From positions 1 through 64,000 of the forward strand of contig NZ_QNQU01000013.1 of assembly GCF_003315595.1 (NCBI RefSeq): a stretch of DNA of 64,000 nucleotides. The letters are read 5' to 3'. Below the pieces are notes generated by a model. It was not told where the DNA came from. It was given only the letters and a program-made list of their open reading frames with translations, and did not search any database. Below, piece after piece: positions 44,634 through 53,672 of this stretch (position 1 is its first letter; each line of letters begins with the position of its first letter). The DNA comes from Pedobacter miscanthi (GTDB taxonomy: Bacteria > Bacteroidota > Bacteroidia > Sphingobacteriales > Sphingobacteriaceae). Position numbers and translations under genes: made by a program.

Positions 44634-45269
44634 TTATTCTATAAACTGCAAAGCGAGTTTAGACCTGATCCTGCTTAAAGTTTCTAAACGCATACAGAGG
44701 AATGAAGCAATGTATTTTAACGGAACCCTGTTAATTAATTCCGGGTAAGACCTTGTAAAGCGGAGGTACCTTTTCTCAGCCGACTGTAAACGTGAAATAA
44801 GTGCCCGTTCGCAAGCCTGCAGGTAATGGAGCTGCGTCATTTTACGGCTCACATAATTAACAATATGGTAATTAAGGTATAAGAGTTTCGACATGGTATT
44901 GGGGATAGCTATGGCTACCACATCTTCAAGGGCCTGTACATATTCTTCTGAAGGTTCATGTTCATCCCAGAAATTACTTACGTTGCCCACAAATTCCTTT
45001 TCTTTTGCAATCCAGGTGGTTATTTCCTGGTTGTCTTCTTTCATATAACCTCTTACTATACCGTTTAAAATAAGATAGGTATGTTTATCACGGTGCAAGG
45101 GCGAGGTAATAAATTTATTTTTTTTAAAGTTAACTGGAAAGGTATGGCTATTGATGATAAACTCAATTTCCGGTGTTAAATCGTGAAACGTTCTATAAAC
45201 GTTGATTACTGGCGAATATCCATTAAAAGGTAGCCACTTATCTTTTGAATAAATGTTTTCGGGACTCAT
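44634..45269 (-). CDS. Crp/Fnr-family transcriptional regulator, second paralog
   Basis: A 211-residue regulator with the same layout as the one at 6160-6774: an effector beta roll (about 45-130, with YLILNGIVRGY and ITTWIAKEKEF) and a C-terminal helix-turn-helix (about 170-205, VPLKYIASFLCMRLETLSRIR). The recognition-helix part is nearly identical in the two, so they may bind overlapping sites, while the N-terminal sensor regions have diverged. No cysteine cluster for Fe-S binding. It is divergent from the histidine kinase gene across about 285 bp. Confidence 0.85.
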   Translation of the reverse strand: MSPENIYSKDKWLPFNGYSPVINVYRTFHDLTPEIEFIINSHTFPVNFKKNKFITSPLHRDKHTYLILNGIVRGYMKEDNQEITTWIAKEKEFVGNVSNFWDEHEPSEEYVQALEDVVAIAIPNTMSKLLYLNYHIVNYVSRKMTQLHYLQACERALISRLQSAEKRYLRFTRSYPELINRVPLKYIASFLCMRLETLSRIRSKLALQFIE

Positions 45270-45502
45270 TTTTTATCTATTGTGTAACTGCAAAATAACC
45301 GCTCAAAAAGAACGGCAAACGAAAATATTATCTACCTGTTTCTGAAACACAGAACCAGTAAAAATGTTTAGCTAAAAATTAATTATTTATAAAAATAAGG
45401 TACTCTTATTATTATTAAGACTGTATATAATGAATTTTACATATCTTTTTTTGATAATTCATCCATTTTCGATTTAAATATTATGCAACCATAGTAATCC
45501 TA

Positions 45503-45533
45503 TTGTCAGTTAGCGTCTTAAAGATTATATTTG
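45503..45533 (+). promoter_or_regulatory. Promoter of the PAS histidine kinase
   Basis: TTG (45503-45505), 20 bp, TATATTTG (45526-45533). The box covers an in-frame TTG at 45531, which rules it out as a start and supports ATG 45555. Confidence 0.65.
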
Positions 45534-45554
45534 ATTAAGTGTCAACCAAATTTT

Positions 45555-47402
45555 ATGATCGATTTGAGCTCTTCATTCTTAAAGGCATTATTAAAACATT
45601 CTAAATCACCCTTAGTTATTTTTAAGATTAAACCCGTGCTGGTGGTTGTAGAACATAATGATGCCTACCAGGCTCTAATAGAGCGGATTGGTGGCAAATT
45701 AAAATTTTATGATATTGACGTCATCCCAAACCTGCTTTCGGACAGGGAAAAAGACCTTTTGATAAAAACGGTAAATAAAGTAAGTGAGCTAAAAGTAAAT
45801 GCCGGCTTAATTATCCATCCTATTTATTCCAATTCGCCAAATGTAAAATGGGAGCTCGAATTTTCTCCGGTATTGCATGGCGAAAAGCCTGCCGACTATA
45901 TTATCTGTTCGCTGAAAGAAATCCCAACAAATGAGAATGACCTGGAAAGTATTTTATTTGAACTTTCAGAAAGCGAAGCAAGATTCAGGGGCTTTTTTGA
46001 GCAGGCTCCCTTAGGCATGTGCGTATTGAGGGGCAGGGATCTGATCACGGAGTATGCAAACGATAATATTTTAAAACTTTGGGGCAAAAGCAGGAAGGAG
46101 ATAATAGGTGTTGCCCAGGAAGAAGCCATACAGGAACTTGGTTTACAAAAACAGATTTTGAGCCGGGTGAAGGATATTTTTAAAACAGGCGAGCCTTTAA
46201 CGCTGAACGAGCTTAAAATATCAACGCCGATTGCAGATGGCTATTTTATAGCCATGTATCAACCTTTAAAAAACGATAAAAACGAGGTAACCAGTATTTT
46301 AGTAATTATTAAGGATATTACCGAGCAGGTAAACTTTAAAAAAGAACTATTAAAAGCAAAAGATATACTCAAAATCGCCATGGATGCTTCAGAAATGGGC
46401 TCATGGAATATCGACATTGAAAGTAAAAAAGTTCTTTTATCAGAAAGGGCTAAACAGATTTACGAACTGGAAAGCAACAAACTCGATCTTGATGAAGCCA
46501 AATCGCTGATCAGTTTGGAGAATTTAAGCTTCCTTACCAGCAGCATCAGAAAAGCGCTGCACAACAGGGAAGCTTTCAATGTAGAATATCAGATTAATTT
46601 AAAAGGACCAAAAAATAAAATAAAATGGTTAAGAACTGCAGGTAAAGCTTATTATAACGAACAGGGAAAGGGTGTTTATATTGCTGGCGCAGTACTGGAT
46701 ATTACGGAGCACAAACAGGATGAGATCAGGAAAAATGATTTTATAGGAATGGTAAGCCACGAACTCAAAACACCTTTAACCGCCCTGAACGCTTATGTAC
46801 AGCTTTTACAATTTAAATTAAAAGAAACCGAAAACGAGTTTACTACAGAAACACTGAATAAAATCAATGTTCAGCTCAAAAGGATGTCGTTAATGATTGA
46901 TGGTTTTTTAAACGTTTCATTATTGGAATCGGGTAAGATCCAGTTGCATAAAGTGGATTTCGACCTGGTAGAACTGATCCAGATTATTGCCGAAGAAAAC
47001 CGCGTGATCTTACCAAGTCATTTTATACAGGTAATCGGGGCAGATGGAATGATTGTAAATGCCGACCGTGAGAAAATTGGAAATGTAATCAATAACCTTA
47101 TCAGCAACGCAGCAAAATATTCTAAAAAAGAATCATTTATAGCTATAAAATGCGAAAAAAGAGCAGGAGAACTCGTAGTTAGTGTTGAAGATGAAGGAAT
47201 TGGTATTAAAGAAAATAATATCCCTAAATTATTCGACCGGTTTTTCCGGGTAGAAAGTCCGGTTACACAAACCATAGCAGGTTTTGGTGTGGGTTTGTAC
47301 ATCTGTGCCGAGGTAATAGAAAGACACCAGGGAAAAATCTGGGCCGAAAGCAGATATGGTGAGGGTTCTACCTTTTATTTCAGTTTGCCCACTGCAGAAT
47401 AG
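45555..47402 (+). CDS. PAS-domain sensor histidine kinase
   Basis: A 615-residue hybrid of sensors and kinase without membrane helices, so probably cytoplasmic. Two or three PAS domains occupy about residues 10-380 (SEARFRGFFEQAPLGMCV near 145; AMDASEMGSWNIDIESK near 275; ITEQVNFKKELLKAKD linker). The HisKA box is FIGMVSHELKTPLTAL with the phospho-accepting His near residue 399; the ATPase has NVINNLISNAAKYS (N box), DEGIGI (G1) and GFGVGLYI (G2). No receiver domain or cognate response-regulator gene is adjacent, so it is an orphan kinase. It is divergent from the Crp-like gene. Confidence 0.93.
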   Translation: MIDLSSSFLKALLKHSKSPLVIFKIKPVLVVVEHNDAYQALIERIGGKLKFYDIDVIPNLLSDREKDLLIKTVNKVSELKVNAGLIIHPIYSNSPNVKWELEFSPVLHGEKPADYIICSLKEIPTNENDLESILFELSESEARFRGFFEQAPLGMCVLRGRDLITEYANDNILKLWGKSRKEIIGVAQEEAIQELGLQKQILSRVKDIFKTGEPLTLNELKISTPIADGYFIAMYQPLKNDKNEVTSILVIIKDITEQVNFKKELLKAKDILKIAMDASEMGSWNIDIESKKVLLSERAKQIYELESNKLDLDEAKSLISLENLSFLTSSIRKALHNREAFNVEYQINLKGPKNKIKWLRTAGKAYYNEQGKGVYIAGAVLDITEHKQDEIRKNDFIGMVSHELKTPLTALNAYVQLLQFKLKETENEFTTETLNKINVQLKRMSLMIDGFLNVSLLESGKIQLHKVDFDLVELIQIIAEENRVILPSHFIQVIGADGMIVNADREKIGNVINNLISNAAKYSKKESFIAIKCEKRAGELVVSVEDEGIGIKENNIPKLFDRFFRVESPVTQTIAGFGVGLYICAEVIERHQGKIWAESRYGEGSTFYFSLPTAE

Positions 47403-47413
47403 ATCTTAATGGT

Positions 47414-47638
47414 TTATACCGCTTGTATCAGCACTTTTTCTTCCTGCATTTCAACATTGACGGCAGAAAGACCCCGAGCCGTTAATTGTATTTCAAAAGT
47501 TACTTTTAAATTCTCTTCAATATAACCGGAAACAGCCTCTAAACGGAACTGTATATCCTGGTTATTTTCGTCCATAATAACTCCAAACCCATGTTCATTA
47601 TCAATCAGGGTAATTTCTCCCCTCCTTCTGTCATTCAT
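47414..47638 (-). CDS. Degenerate cold-shock-domain-like protein
   Basis: A 74-residue protein with start at 47638 (MNDRRRGEITLID). It has the length and beta pattern of a cold-shock domain: RGEITLIDNEHGFGVIMDENNQ corresponds to the GxVKWFNxxKGFGFI region, but the tryptophan and phenylalanine of the first patch are replaced, and the RNP2 core (FVHF in normal members) is IQFRLEA. Nucleic-acid binding may be reduced or altered. It ends GLSAVNVEMQEEKV, like csp at 33082 (GLQAVNVKKV). It is convergent with the histidine kinase, 11 bp apart. Confidence 0.65.
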   Translation of the reverse strand: MNDRRRGEITLIDNEHGFGVIMDENNQDIQFRLEAVSGYIEENLKVTFEIQLTARGLSAVNVEMQEEKVLIQAV

Positions 47639-48012
47639 ATAAATTTCCACCAAAAAACTCAGCAATTATAATCAAAATACGTAGAATTAAAAATACAAAA
47701 AATGAAATATACGCACAACTAAAAGCTATACTAAAACGTTTTGTATTAATCTTATATTCATGTTTTATTAATTCTAATATCTATTCAAAACTCCTGCCAA
47801 AAATTTAATTCAATTGTTTAATTAAAGTAAGAGTGCTTATTAACCGCCGCGCTGGGTGATGATCATTTTCGTACGGCAAGATTTAGCGCTAAACATATTG
47901 TTCATTTTAATCAACTGCTTTACAGATTGTTATTAAATAAAAAAAACATTAAATTTATAAAACAAAAGCAGGATTGCAATTGTTATTCACCCTATCTAAT
48001 CATCCCCTTACC
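47639..48012. other. Intergenic region upstream of two divergent small genes
   Basis: This 374-bp gap serves as leader for the cold-shock-like gene (-) and the DUF3606 gene (+). A GC-richer island near 47843-47890 (AACCGCCGCGCTGGGTG) stands out from AT-rich surroundings. I see no convincing two-box promoter, gene or hairpin. Confidence 0.4.
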
Positions 48013-48213
48013 ATGAAAAATTTCAATCAAACCACAGGCATTAAAGAAGAAATTATCCTTTTATCTGAAGAAACCGACCGCAATTATTGGGCAAACCGCT
48101 TAGGCGTGAGTTGTGAGGCTTTAAAATCGGCAGTAAGGGCAACCAGAAGTATAACATTGGATCAGATTACCGCTTATTTAAATCAGCAAAAAAATACAAT
48201 AAGTATTTCCTGA
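48013..48213 (+). CDS. DUF3606-like small protein
   Basis: A 66-residue protein starting at ATG 48013 (MKNFNQTTGIKEEIIL); an in-frame TTG at 47974 is less likely. The core YWANRLGVSCEALKSAVRA resembles the DUF3606 pattern, a small helical domain common in Proteobacteria and Bacteroidota with unknown function and often near stress genes. The next gene encodes a YciE-like protein, which fits that context. Assignment is by eye from a short motif. Confidence 0.6.
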   Translation: MKNFNQTTGIKEEIILLSEETDRNYWANRLGVSCEALKSAVRATRSITLDQITAYLNQQKNTISIS

Positions 48214-48322
48214 TACCTGGTTATGTAATAAGCTTTAGCCGATCTTTTTGCATTTAAATGAGATTGTTCAAACCTTTTAGTAAAAGCCATGGTTCTTTAT
48301 ATACAATTAAAGAATTACAACT

Positions 48323-48955
48323 ATGGCTACCACAACAAAAACAGGAACAAAATCTCCTGCTACAAAAACAAGTACATCAGGTAAAGGATCAGATGCAAAA
48401 TCTACCCCTTCTGGAAATTTAAAATCAACGGCTAAGCCACAAAACAAGACAGGCAAAATGGAAGATTCAGAATTCCATAAGTTTTTTGTTGATGAATTGA
48501 AAGATATTTACTGGGCAGAAAAACACCTTGTTAAAGCTTTACCGAAAATGAAAAAAGCAGCAACAAGCAGCGAACTTGCTGCAGCATTTGATAAACATAC
48601 CGCTGAAACTGAAACCCACATTGATACATTGGAGCAGATTTTCGCCTTATTGGATGAAAAAGCTGTAGCAAAAAAATGCGATGCAATGGCAGGTTTATTG
48701 GAAGAAGCCAATGGAATTATTGAAGAAACTGATAAAGGAACGATGATTCGTGATGCAGGATTAATTTTGGCCGCACAAAAAGTAGAGCATTATGAAATTG
48801 CCACCTATGGAACCTTGAAGGTTTTTGCCGAAAACATGGGACATACTGAAGTAGCAAACCTACTGGCACAAACACTCGAAAATGAAAAAGCCACTGATGT
48901 TGCTTTAACCGAAGTTGCAGAAAGCTTTGTAAATGAAGAAGCTGCTGCAGAATAG
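48323..48955 (+). CDS. YciE/YciF-type ferritin-like protein (DUF892)
   Basis: A 210-residue protein. Residues 1-47 are Thr/Lys/Ser-rich and disordered (TKTGTKSPATKTSTSG). Residues about 50-205 match DUF892: FFVDELKDIYWAEKHLVKALPKMKKAA, FDKHTAETETHIDTLEQIF, and KVEHYEIATYGTL, with the Glu/His pairs expected of a ferritin-fold di-metal site. These proteins are linked to general stress responses in enteric bacteria; the exact function is unknown. It has a strong terminator and probably its own promoter. Confidence 0.88.
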   Translation: MATTTKTGTKSPATKTSTSGKGSDAKSTPSGNLKSTAKPQNKTGKMEDSEFHKFFVDELKDIYWAEKHLVKALPKMKKAATSSELAAAFDKHTAETETHIDTLEQIFALLDEKAVAKKCDAMAGLLEEANGIIEETDKGTMIRDAGLILAAQKVEHYEIATYGTLKVFAENMGHTEVANLLAQTLENEKATDVALTEVAESFVNEEAAAE

Positions 48956-48968
48956 AATTGATTATCAT

Positions 48969-49008
48969 TAAAAAAGGTCCAAATTTTAAAATTTGGACCT
49001 TTTTTTTG
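48969..49008 (+). terminator. Terminator of the YciE-like gene
   Basis: AAAAAAGGTCCAAATTTT pairs perfectly with AAAATTTGGACCTTTTTT, followed by more T; 15 bp past the stop. Confidence 0.9.
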
Positions 49009-49101
49009 AAACATGATTATTCATATTTAATATAATAAGATAATATTCACAACCACTGATTGCTGAATAATTAAATAAGCATTACATGTCAGCTATAATT
49101 A

Positions 49102-52100
49102 CTATTCTTCCAACACCTTGATCATTGTTTTGGCCTGCGTTAACCAGTCATCGCTTTTTTCTTCGAAATCGCTGTAACTATTATAATCCCTTAGGGCAAT
49201 TTTATCATTTTTGGCATCAAAAGAACCGCAAACGCCAACATACGTTTTTTTCCCTTCCTCGCCTGAGTAGGAATATTCGAAGGCATAATAGGTTTTCCCG
49301 TTAACCTCGACTTTATCCAGTAAGCTAATGGTTTCAGGGTAATCATTCTCCATTCCCAGATAATTATAAAACATCAGTTTTGCAATTTCTTCATGCTTTT
49401 TATATTTCGCCGGTACTTTATCCATTTGTTTTGCATCATCAAAAGCCAGTAAAATATCGTAACGCGTTGAAAGGCTATCTAACTGGGTATCCAACAATTT
49501 CTGATCGACCGGTAAATTTGCTTTTATCCTGGCACACAACGCCTGTGTAAGCATGTAAGGAACAGTATCGGCAATTATCTTTTTGGTAAATACATCAGTT
49601 AAGTTAGGTACATCAAGTGCTGGTAAAATATTCAGGTAAGCATACATCGAACTTGCATCTTCATTTTCGGTATCTTTTAAATAGGTATTCAGATCGGTTA
49701 AGGCAGTAGCCGTTATTTTATCCCTGCTGTTTTTAACCTGTGCCAAATATTTCGACCTGTTTTTTTCGTTTATCATATCAGAAACAATATCGAGTATATT
49801 GTCGCGGTATTCTGGCTTATTTTTTAAGGCCAAAACCTGATCAAAATTCCTGGAAACAAAAGCCAGAGAATCGCTTAATGGTTTAAAAATCATCCAATTA
49901 TTTTTCAGATGAAGTGTTTTCTGATCTGAAAGATTTTTTAAATACCAGCCATATTGGGTCGAATCAAGATTTACCACTTCAGCAAGCGCTTTTGCACGCA
50001 AAACATCCGGATTCTTAACATCTGCGAACAACTCCTTTAACAGCGGAATGCTTTTTTGTTTCTGCAATACGCTTAACCACCTGATCAATCTTATTCTTAC
50101 GCCGTTTGTGGTGGTATCGTCAGCATATTTAATCTTTAATGCTGCATTCATCAAAGGAATTTCTGTTTTATCAAATTCATAATACGACAATGCGCCAAAA
50201 GCAGGATTAAATATCAGCGAATCTTTACTTTTCAGGTCGTCGAATAACATTTTTGCTTTTGATGCCGTAATATCAAATGGTTTTGAAGCGCTGATTAAGG
50301 TGGATTGATTAAAAAAAGCATCTGCAAGTTTACTATCCAGTTCTTCTTTGGTACACATCACGCCCATGTAATGGAAACGGTCGTCGTTAATCCAGATCTT
50401 CACTTTTCTTTCGATCCCTGCGGCGCTATCGGTATAGGTGAAAATTTTACCTTTTGATTTGCCAACCATTACATCTTCAGTTTTACGGATGCTATCGGTT
50501 TCTTTTTTGATACCATCTACTATTTTAATGTAGAAAGAATCTACATTCAGGATTTTTGCATATTTACTGAGGTTACCGGTTTCGAAAGCATAAAGCCCGC
50601 CAGAATTCTTATTGAGCGAATAGTAGGTATTATTATGTTGTAAAATAGAATTGTAGTCTTTTTTGTCTACGGCCACGGCTTCAACCGGTTTGCCTGGAGT
50701 AAATACCTTTAAATCTTCAACCTTATATTCGTTAATAATGCCGTCCTGGTATTTTTCCATTTTAAACGACCCGAAAAATTCATCCTCTTTTAATTTTTCG
50801 TCACTTATTCCATTCTGCATCATTAATAAATAGGTACGATTTCCCCTTAAAAAAACCTGCACTTTCATGTACGTACCCTGCACCAGTAATTCTATTTCCC
50901 TACCCTCAAGGCCTTCTTTAAAGATGGTTTTGGGGCCTGCTGTAATTTTACCGCTTTTTTCCATCTGCTTTATTGTTCCACTAAATACAGTTTCCTTATC
51001 AGCTACATACATCCCTTCAGGAAAATCGTTGTATTTAAACAGGTAACTAATATTATTAACCTTATCGAGCATGGTGTATATGTTCATTACATAAGGAGAA
51101 GCAGGAAAACTTGGGTTAGGTACTTCTTTAATCATTTCTTCGGGTGGTAAGGGCGTTTTTAAACTGAAAGCACCTGCTGCATGTTTGTAATCAGACCAGT
51201 TGCTGCCTGTTGAAGAAATGGCATTGCCAATTTTGAGTGAAGAAATAAATCTTTCTATAAAAGCCTCGTGAAGGTTGTTCTTTTCATTTTCAACATTAAG
51301 CACATACAGGCTATTATTTTTATAAAACATAATCGCTCTGGAGAACTTGTTGTTGATCTGCATTTCTACATCTAGACCAGCCGCACCAAACCTGTTATCG
51401 TTTTTTTTACTCAATAACTTCACATCTCCTTTGGTGTATCCTTTTAAAACGGTATCGAGATATTGTTTTGGCGAAGCTTTATCGAGCGGACCAATATAAG
51501 TTGAGTGAAAAGTATACAGCACATCGGTTACGAGATCGGTACAGGTTAACGATTTTCCGATAATTTTTTTAACAACAAATGGCTGTGCTGGAAATTCGAT
51601 TTCGAAATTGTCTGCTGCATCTTTATATTTTACCCAATCCATTTTAGCATAATCTATTTTGAAAGATTTTGCCAAGCCCGTAAAATCGGCTTTTACAGCG
51701 CGTAAGGTGTAGCCCTGTTGTTTCAACAGGTTAATAATACCCTGTTCGCCAGCTAAATGCGCTGCACCTACAGCAATAAACATGTTGTATGATGCGATTA
51801 GCTTTGTTATCCCGCTAACCATAACCTTATTCCTGCCCACAAGATCCAACTGGTCTTTATCTTCTTCATTTAAATAAGCAGAAATCTCATCAAGATTACC
51901 CCTGGAATAAATATTTATCATTTTTTCGAAGTTCTGAGCTTCGGCTTCTTCGTCAATATCGAACAGGGCGCCAATCTTTTGATCATCGCCATATAACAGT
52001 TTAACCTGATCTTCGGGTTTTTCTAATCCATAAATGTCTTTTTTCATCATTTTTGCCATTCCGTACAGGTAAGCATCCATGAAAGTTTGCATGTCGTCTT

Positions 52101-52557
52101 TTTTTGAAAAAACGGGTTTCATTAAGGATGAGACTAAAACAGGATTATCAAGCAAAGCAGAATCTGGCTTATAACCATTTTTGGCCTGAAAACGTTTAAT
52201 CAGCTCGGCGGTTTGTTCTGCCGTGATTAACCCGGTGATTTTTCCTTTATTTTTTTCTCCGATACTACTTTCGTAAATAGATTTAAGCAGCGAATCAGGG
52301 TGAATTTCGAGAACAAAGCCGGAGCTGGCCTGAATGGCTTTTATAACAGAATCGCTAAAATTGAAGGCGCGGCGGTCTTTAACATGCATCGAACCGAAAA
52401 GATAGGACGGTTTCGCCATGCCTTTTCCTGAAATTTGCCATAATAAATTATAATCAGCTTTATTTTGCTGCGAAAAACCATTAAAAGTTACTGTTGATAA
52501 AAATAATAACAGAAAAAGAATCTTTGGACAGCGGCCAAAAGAAAAAGAAGACTTCAT
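49102..52557 (-). CDS. Large TraB/GumN-domain fusion protein
   Basis: An 1,151-residue exported protein with a signal peptide ending NGFSQ; start at 52557 (MKSSFSFGRC), in-frame ATG also at 52587. Residues about 30-290 form a TraB/GumN (TIKI-type) domain with both GX2H motifs, GSMH near 55 and GAAH near 265, and a conserved Glu in VLEIHPDS between them. Two related beta-rich segments follow (about 305-430 and 440-590, with WVKYKDAADNFEIEFP and WSDYKHAAGAFSLKTP), then another beta segment and a helical, HEAT-like C-terminal third from about 790. The whole is several times longer than stand-alone GumN proteins (about 300). TIKI members are metalloproteases; activity here is inferred. Confidence 0.8.
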   Translation of the reverse strand: MKSSFSFGRCPKILFLLLFLSTVTFNGFSQQNKADYNLLWQISGKGMAKPSYLFGSMHVKDRRAFNFSDSVIKAIQASSGFVLEIHPDSLLKSIYESSIGEKNKGKITGLITAEQTAELIKRFQAKNGYKPDSALLDNPVLVSSLMKPVFSKKDDMQTFMDAYLYGMAKMMKKDIYGLEKPEDQVKLLYGDDQKIGALFDIDEEAEAQNFEKMINIYSRGNLDEISAYLNEEDKDQLDLVGRNKVMVSGITKLIASYNMFIAVGAAHLAGEQGIINLLKQQGYTLRAVKADFTGLAKSFKIDYAKMDWVKYKDAADNFEIEFPAQPFVVKKIIGKSLTCTDLVTDVLYTFHSTYIGPLDKASPKQYLDTVLKGYTKGDVKLLSKKNDNRFGAAGLDVEMQINNKFSRAIMFYKNNSLYVLNVENEKNNLHEAFIERFISSLKIGNAISSTGSNWSDYKHAAGAFSLKTPLPPEEMIKEVPNPSFPASPYVMNIYTMLDKVNNISYLFKYNDFPEGMYVADKETVFSGTIKQMEKSGKITAGPKTIFKEGLEGREIELLVQGTYMKVQVFLRGNRTYLLMMQNGISDEKLKEDEFFGSFKMEKYQDGIINEYKVEDLKVFTPGKPVEAVAVDKKDYNSILQHNNTYYSLNKNSGGLYAFETGNLSKYAKILNVDSFYIKIVDGIKKETDSIRKTEDVMVGKSKGKIFTYTDSAAGIERKVKIWINDDRFHYMGVMCTKEELDSKLADAFFNQSTLISASKPFDITASKAKMLFDDLKSKDSLIFNPAFGALSYYEFDKTEIPLMNAALKIKYADDTTTNGVRIRLIRWLSVLQKQKSIPLLKELFADVKNPDVLRAKALAEVVNLDSTQYGWYLKNLSDQKTLHLKNNWMIFKPLSDSLAFVSRNFDQVLALKNKPEYRDNILDIVSDMINEKNRSKYLAQVKNSRDKITATALTDLNTYLKDTENEDASSMYAYLNILPALDVPNLTDVFTKKIIADTVPYMLTQALCARIKANLPVDQKLLDTQLDSLSTRYDILLAFDDAKQMDKVPAKYKKHEEIAKLMFYNYLGMENDYPETISLLDKVEVNGKTYYAFEYSYSGEEGKKTYVGVCGSFDAKNDKIALRDYNSYSDFEEKSDDWLTQAKTMIKVLEE

Positions 52558-52680
52558 AAAGAATGGAGCGTTAATAATTAAGCCCACAAGATACAGATTT
52601 TCTTTATTTTGTCTAAATAGTACTATAATTTTTAATCAAATGCAGCTGTAAAGAAATAATTGGTATAAATTATTATGCAT

Positions 52681-52712
52681 AAAAAAGGGCTGGAAAATTA
52701 ATTCCAGCCCTT
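52681..52712 (-). terminator. Terminator of the OmpA-family gene
   Basis: On the minus strand AAGGGCTGGAA and TTCCAGCCCTTTTTT enclose a short AT loop, about 20 bp past the stop at 52735. Confidence 0.88.
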
Positions 52713-52734
52713 ATGTTTTGTGACAACCGAGAGT

Positions 52735-53598
52735 TTATTTTTGTGATTGTTCGGGAGCTTTTCCGATCAGATCCATAAACTGATCAAGCTTAGGTGTAAT
52801 GATGATCTGTGTACGTCTGTTTTTAGCTTTTCCGCCTGCTGTGGTATTATCGGCAATCGGGTTAAATTCGCCACGGCCACCAGCAGTTAAACGTTTTGGA
52901 TCAACCGCATATTTGGTTTGCAATACCTGAACTACTGATGAAGCACGTAAAGCACTCAAATCCCAGTTGTTACGGATATTGGTTTGGGTAATAGGCACAT
53001 TATCGGTATTACCTTCAATCAGCACATCATAAGTATCGTAATCTTTAATGATTTTTGCGATTTTACTCAAAGTCTCTCCTGCTTTATCAGAAACTTCGTA
53101 GCTACCTGATTTATAAAGCATGTTATCAGCTAAAGAGATATAAACCACGCCTTTTAATACCTGTACGTCAACATCACCAAGCTCTTCTCTACTTAATGAA
53201 CGGGTTAAGTTATTGGTTAACAACATATTAAGCGAATCGCTTTTATTTTTGGCATTTACAAGTTGTTTGATGTATTTATTCGAACTGTTAATCTCATCAA
53301 CCAGTTTTGAGATGTTAACATTACCCTGGTTGCTCGAATTTAAACATTTGTTTAAAGCATCCTGCAACGCAGTTACGTTTGCCCTTTCTGATGCAATTTG
53401 TTCTTCCAGGCTTTTTACCCTGCTGGTGCTTCCGCTCAGTTCGCGTTGGCTATCCTGGTATTTATTGCTTAATTCCTGATTTCTTTCTCTGAGTTTTGCA
53501 TAAGTATCCTGAAGTTCAGCATACTTTTTATTGCTTACGCAACCGGTGGCAAGCGCAAGACCAAAAAGCATTATGGGGATTGATCTGTAAAATTTCAT
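52735..53598 (-). CDS. OmpA-family peptidoglycan-binding lipoprotein
   Basis: A 287-residue lipoprotein (lipobox ATGC, Cys20) followed by a coiled coil (about 25-100, QDTYAKLRERNQELSNKY) and a C-terminal OmpA-like domain (about 150-280) with the peptidoglycan-binding pattern EGNTDNVPI, NWDLSALRA and KNRRTQI. It links the outer membrane to the cell wall. The arrangement, coiled coil plus OmpA domain, is common in Bacteroidota and can resemble MotB-like proteins without the membrane helix. Monocistronic, with its own terminator. Confidence 0.9.
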   Translation of the reverse strand: MKFYRSIPIMLFGLALATGCVSNKKYAELQDTYAKLRERNQELSNKYQDSQRELSGSTSRVKSLEEQIASERANVTALQDALNKCLNSSNQGNVNISKLVDEINSSNKYIKQLVNAKNKSDSLNMLLTNNLTRSLSREELGDVDVQVLKGVVYISLADNMLYKSGSYEVSDKAGETLSKIAKIIKDYDTYDVLIEGNTDNVPITQTNIRNNWDLSALRASSVVQVLQTKYAVDPKRLTAGGRGEFNPIADNTTAGGKAKNRRTQIIITPKLDQFMDLIGKAPEQSQK

Positions 53599-53672
53599 AA
53601 TCTTATTTTTTTTAATTGCTAATACGTTAACAAATTCCTTGCCGTAAAGTTTAATCTCCCCTTTAATGGGTG

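Noticed and set aside
45531-45554. TTG start for the histidine kinase
   Set aside because: The TTG is part of the TATATTTG promoter box, so it would not be transcribed.
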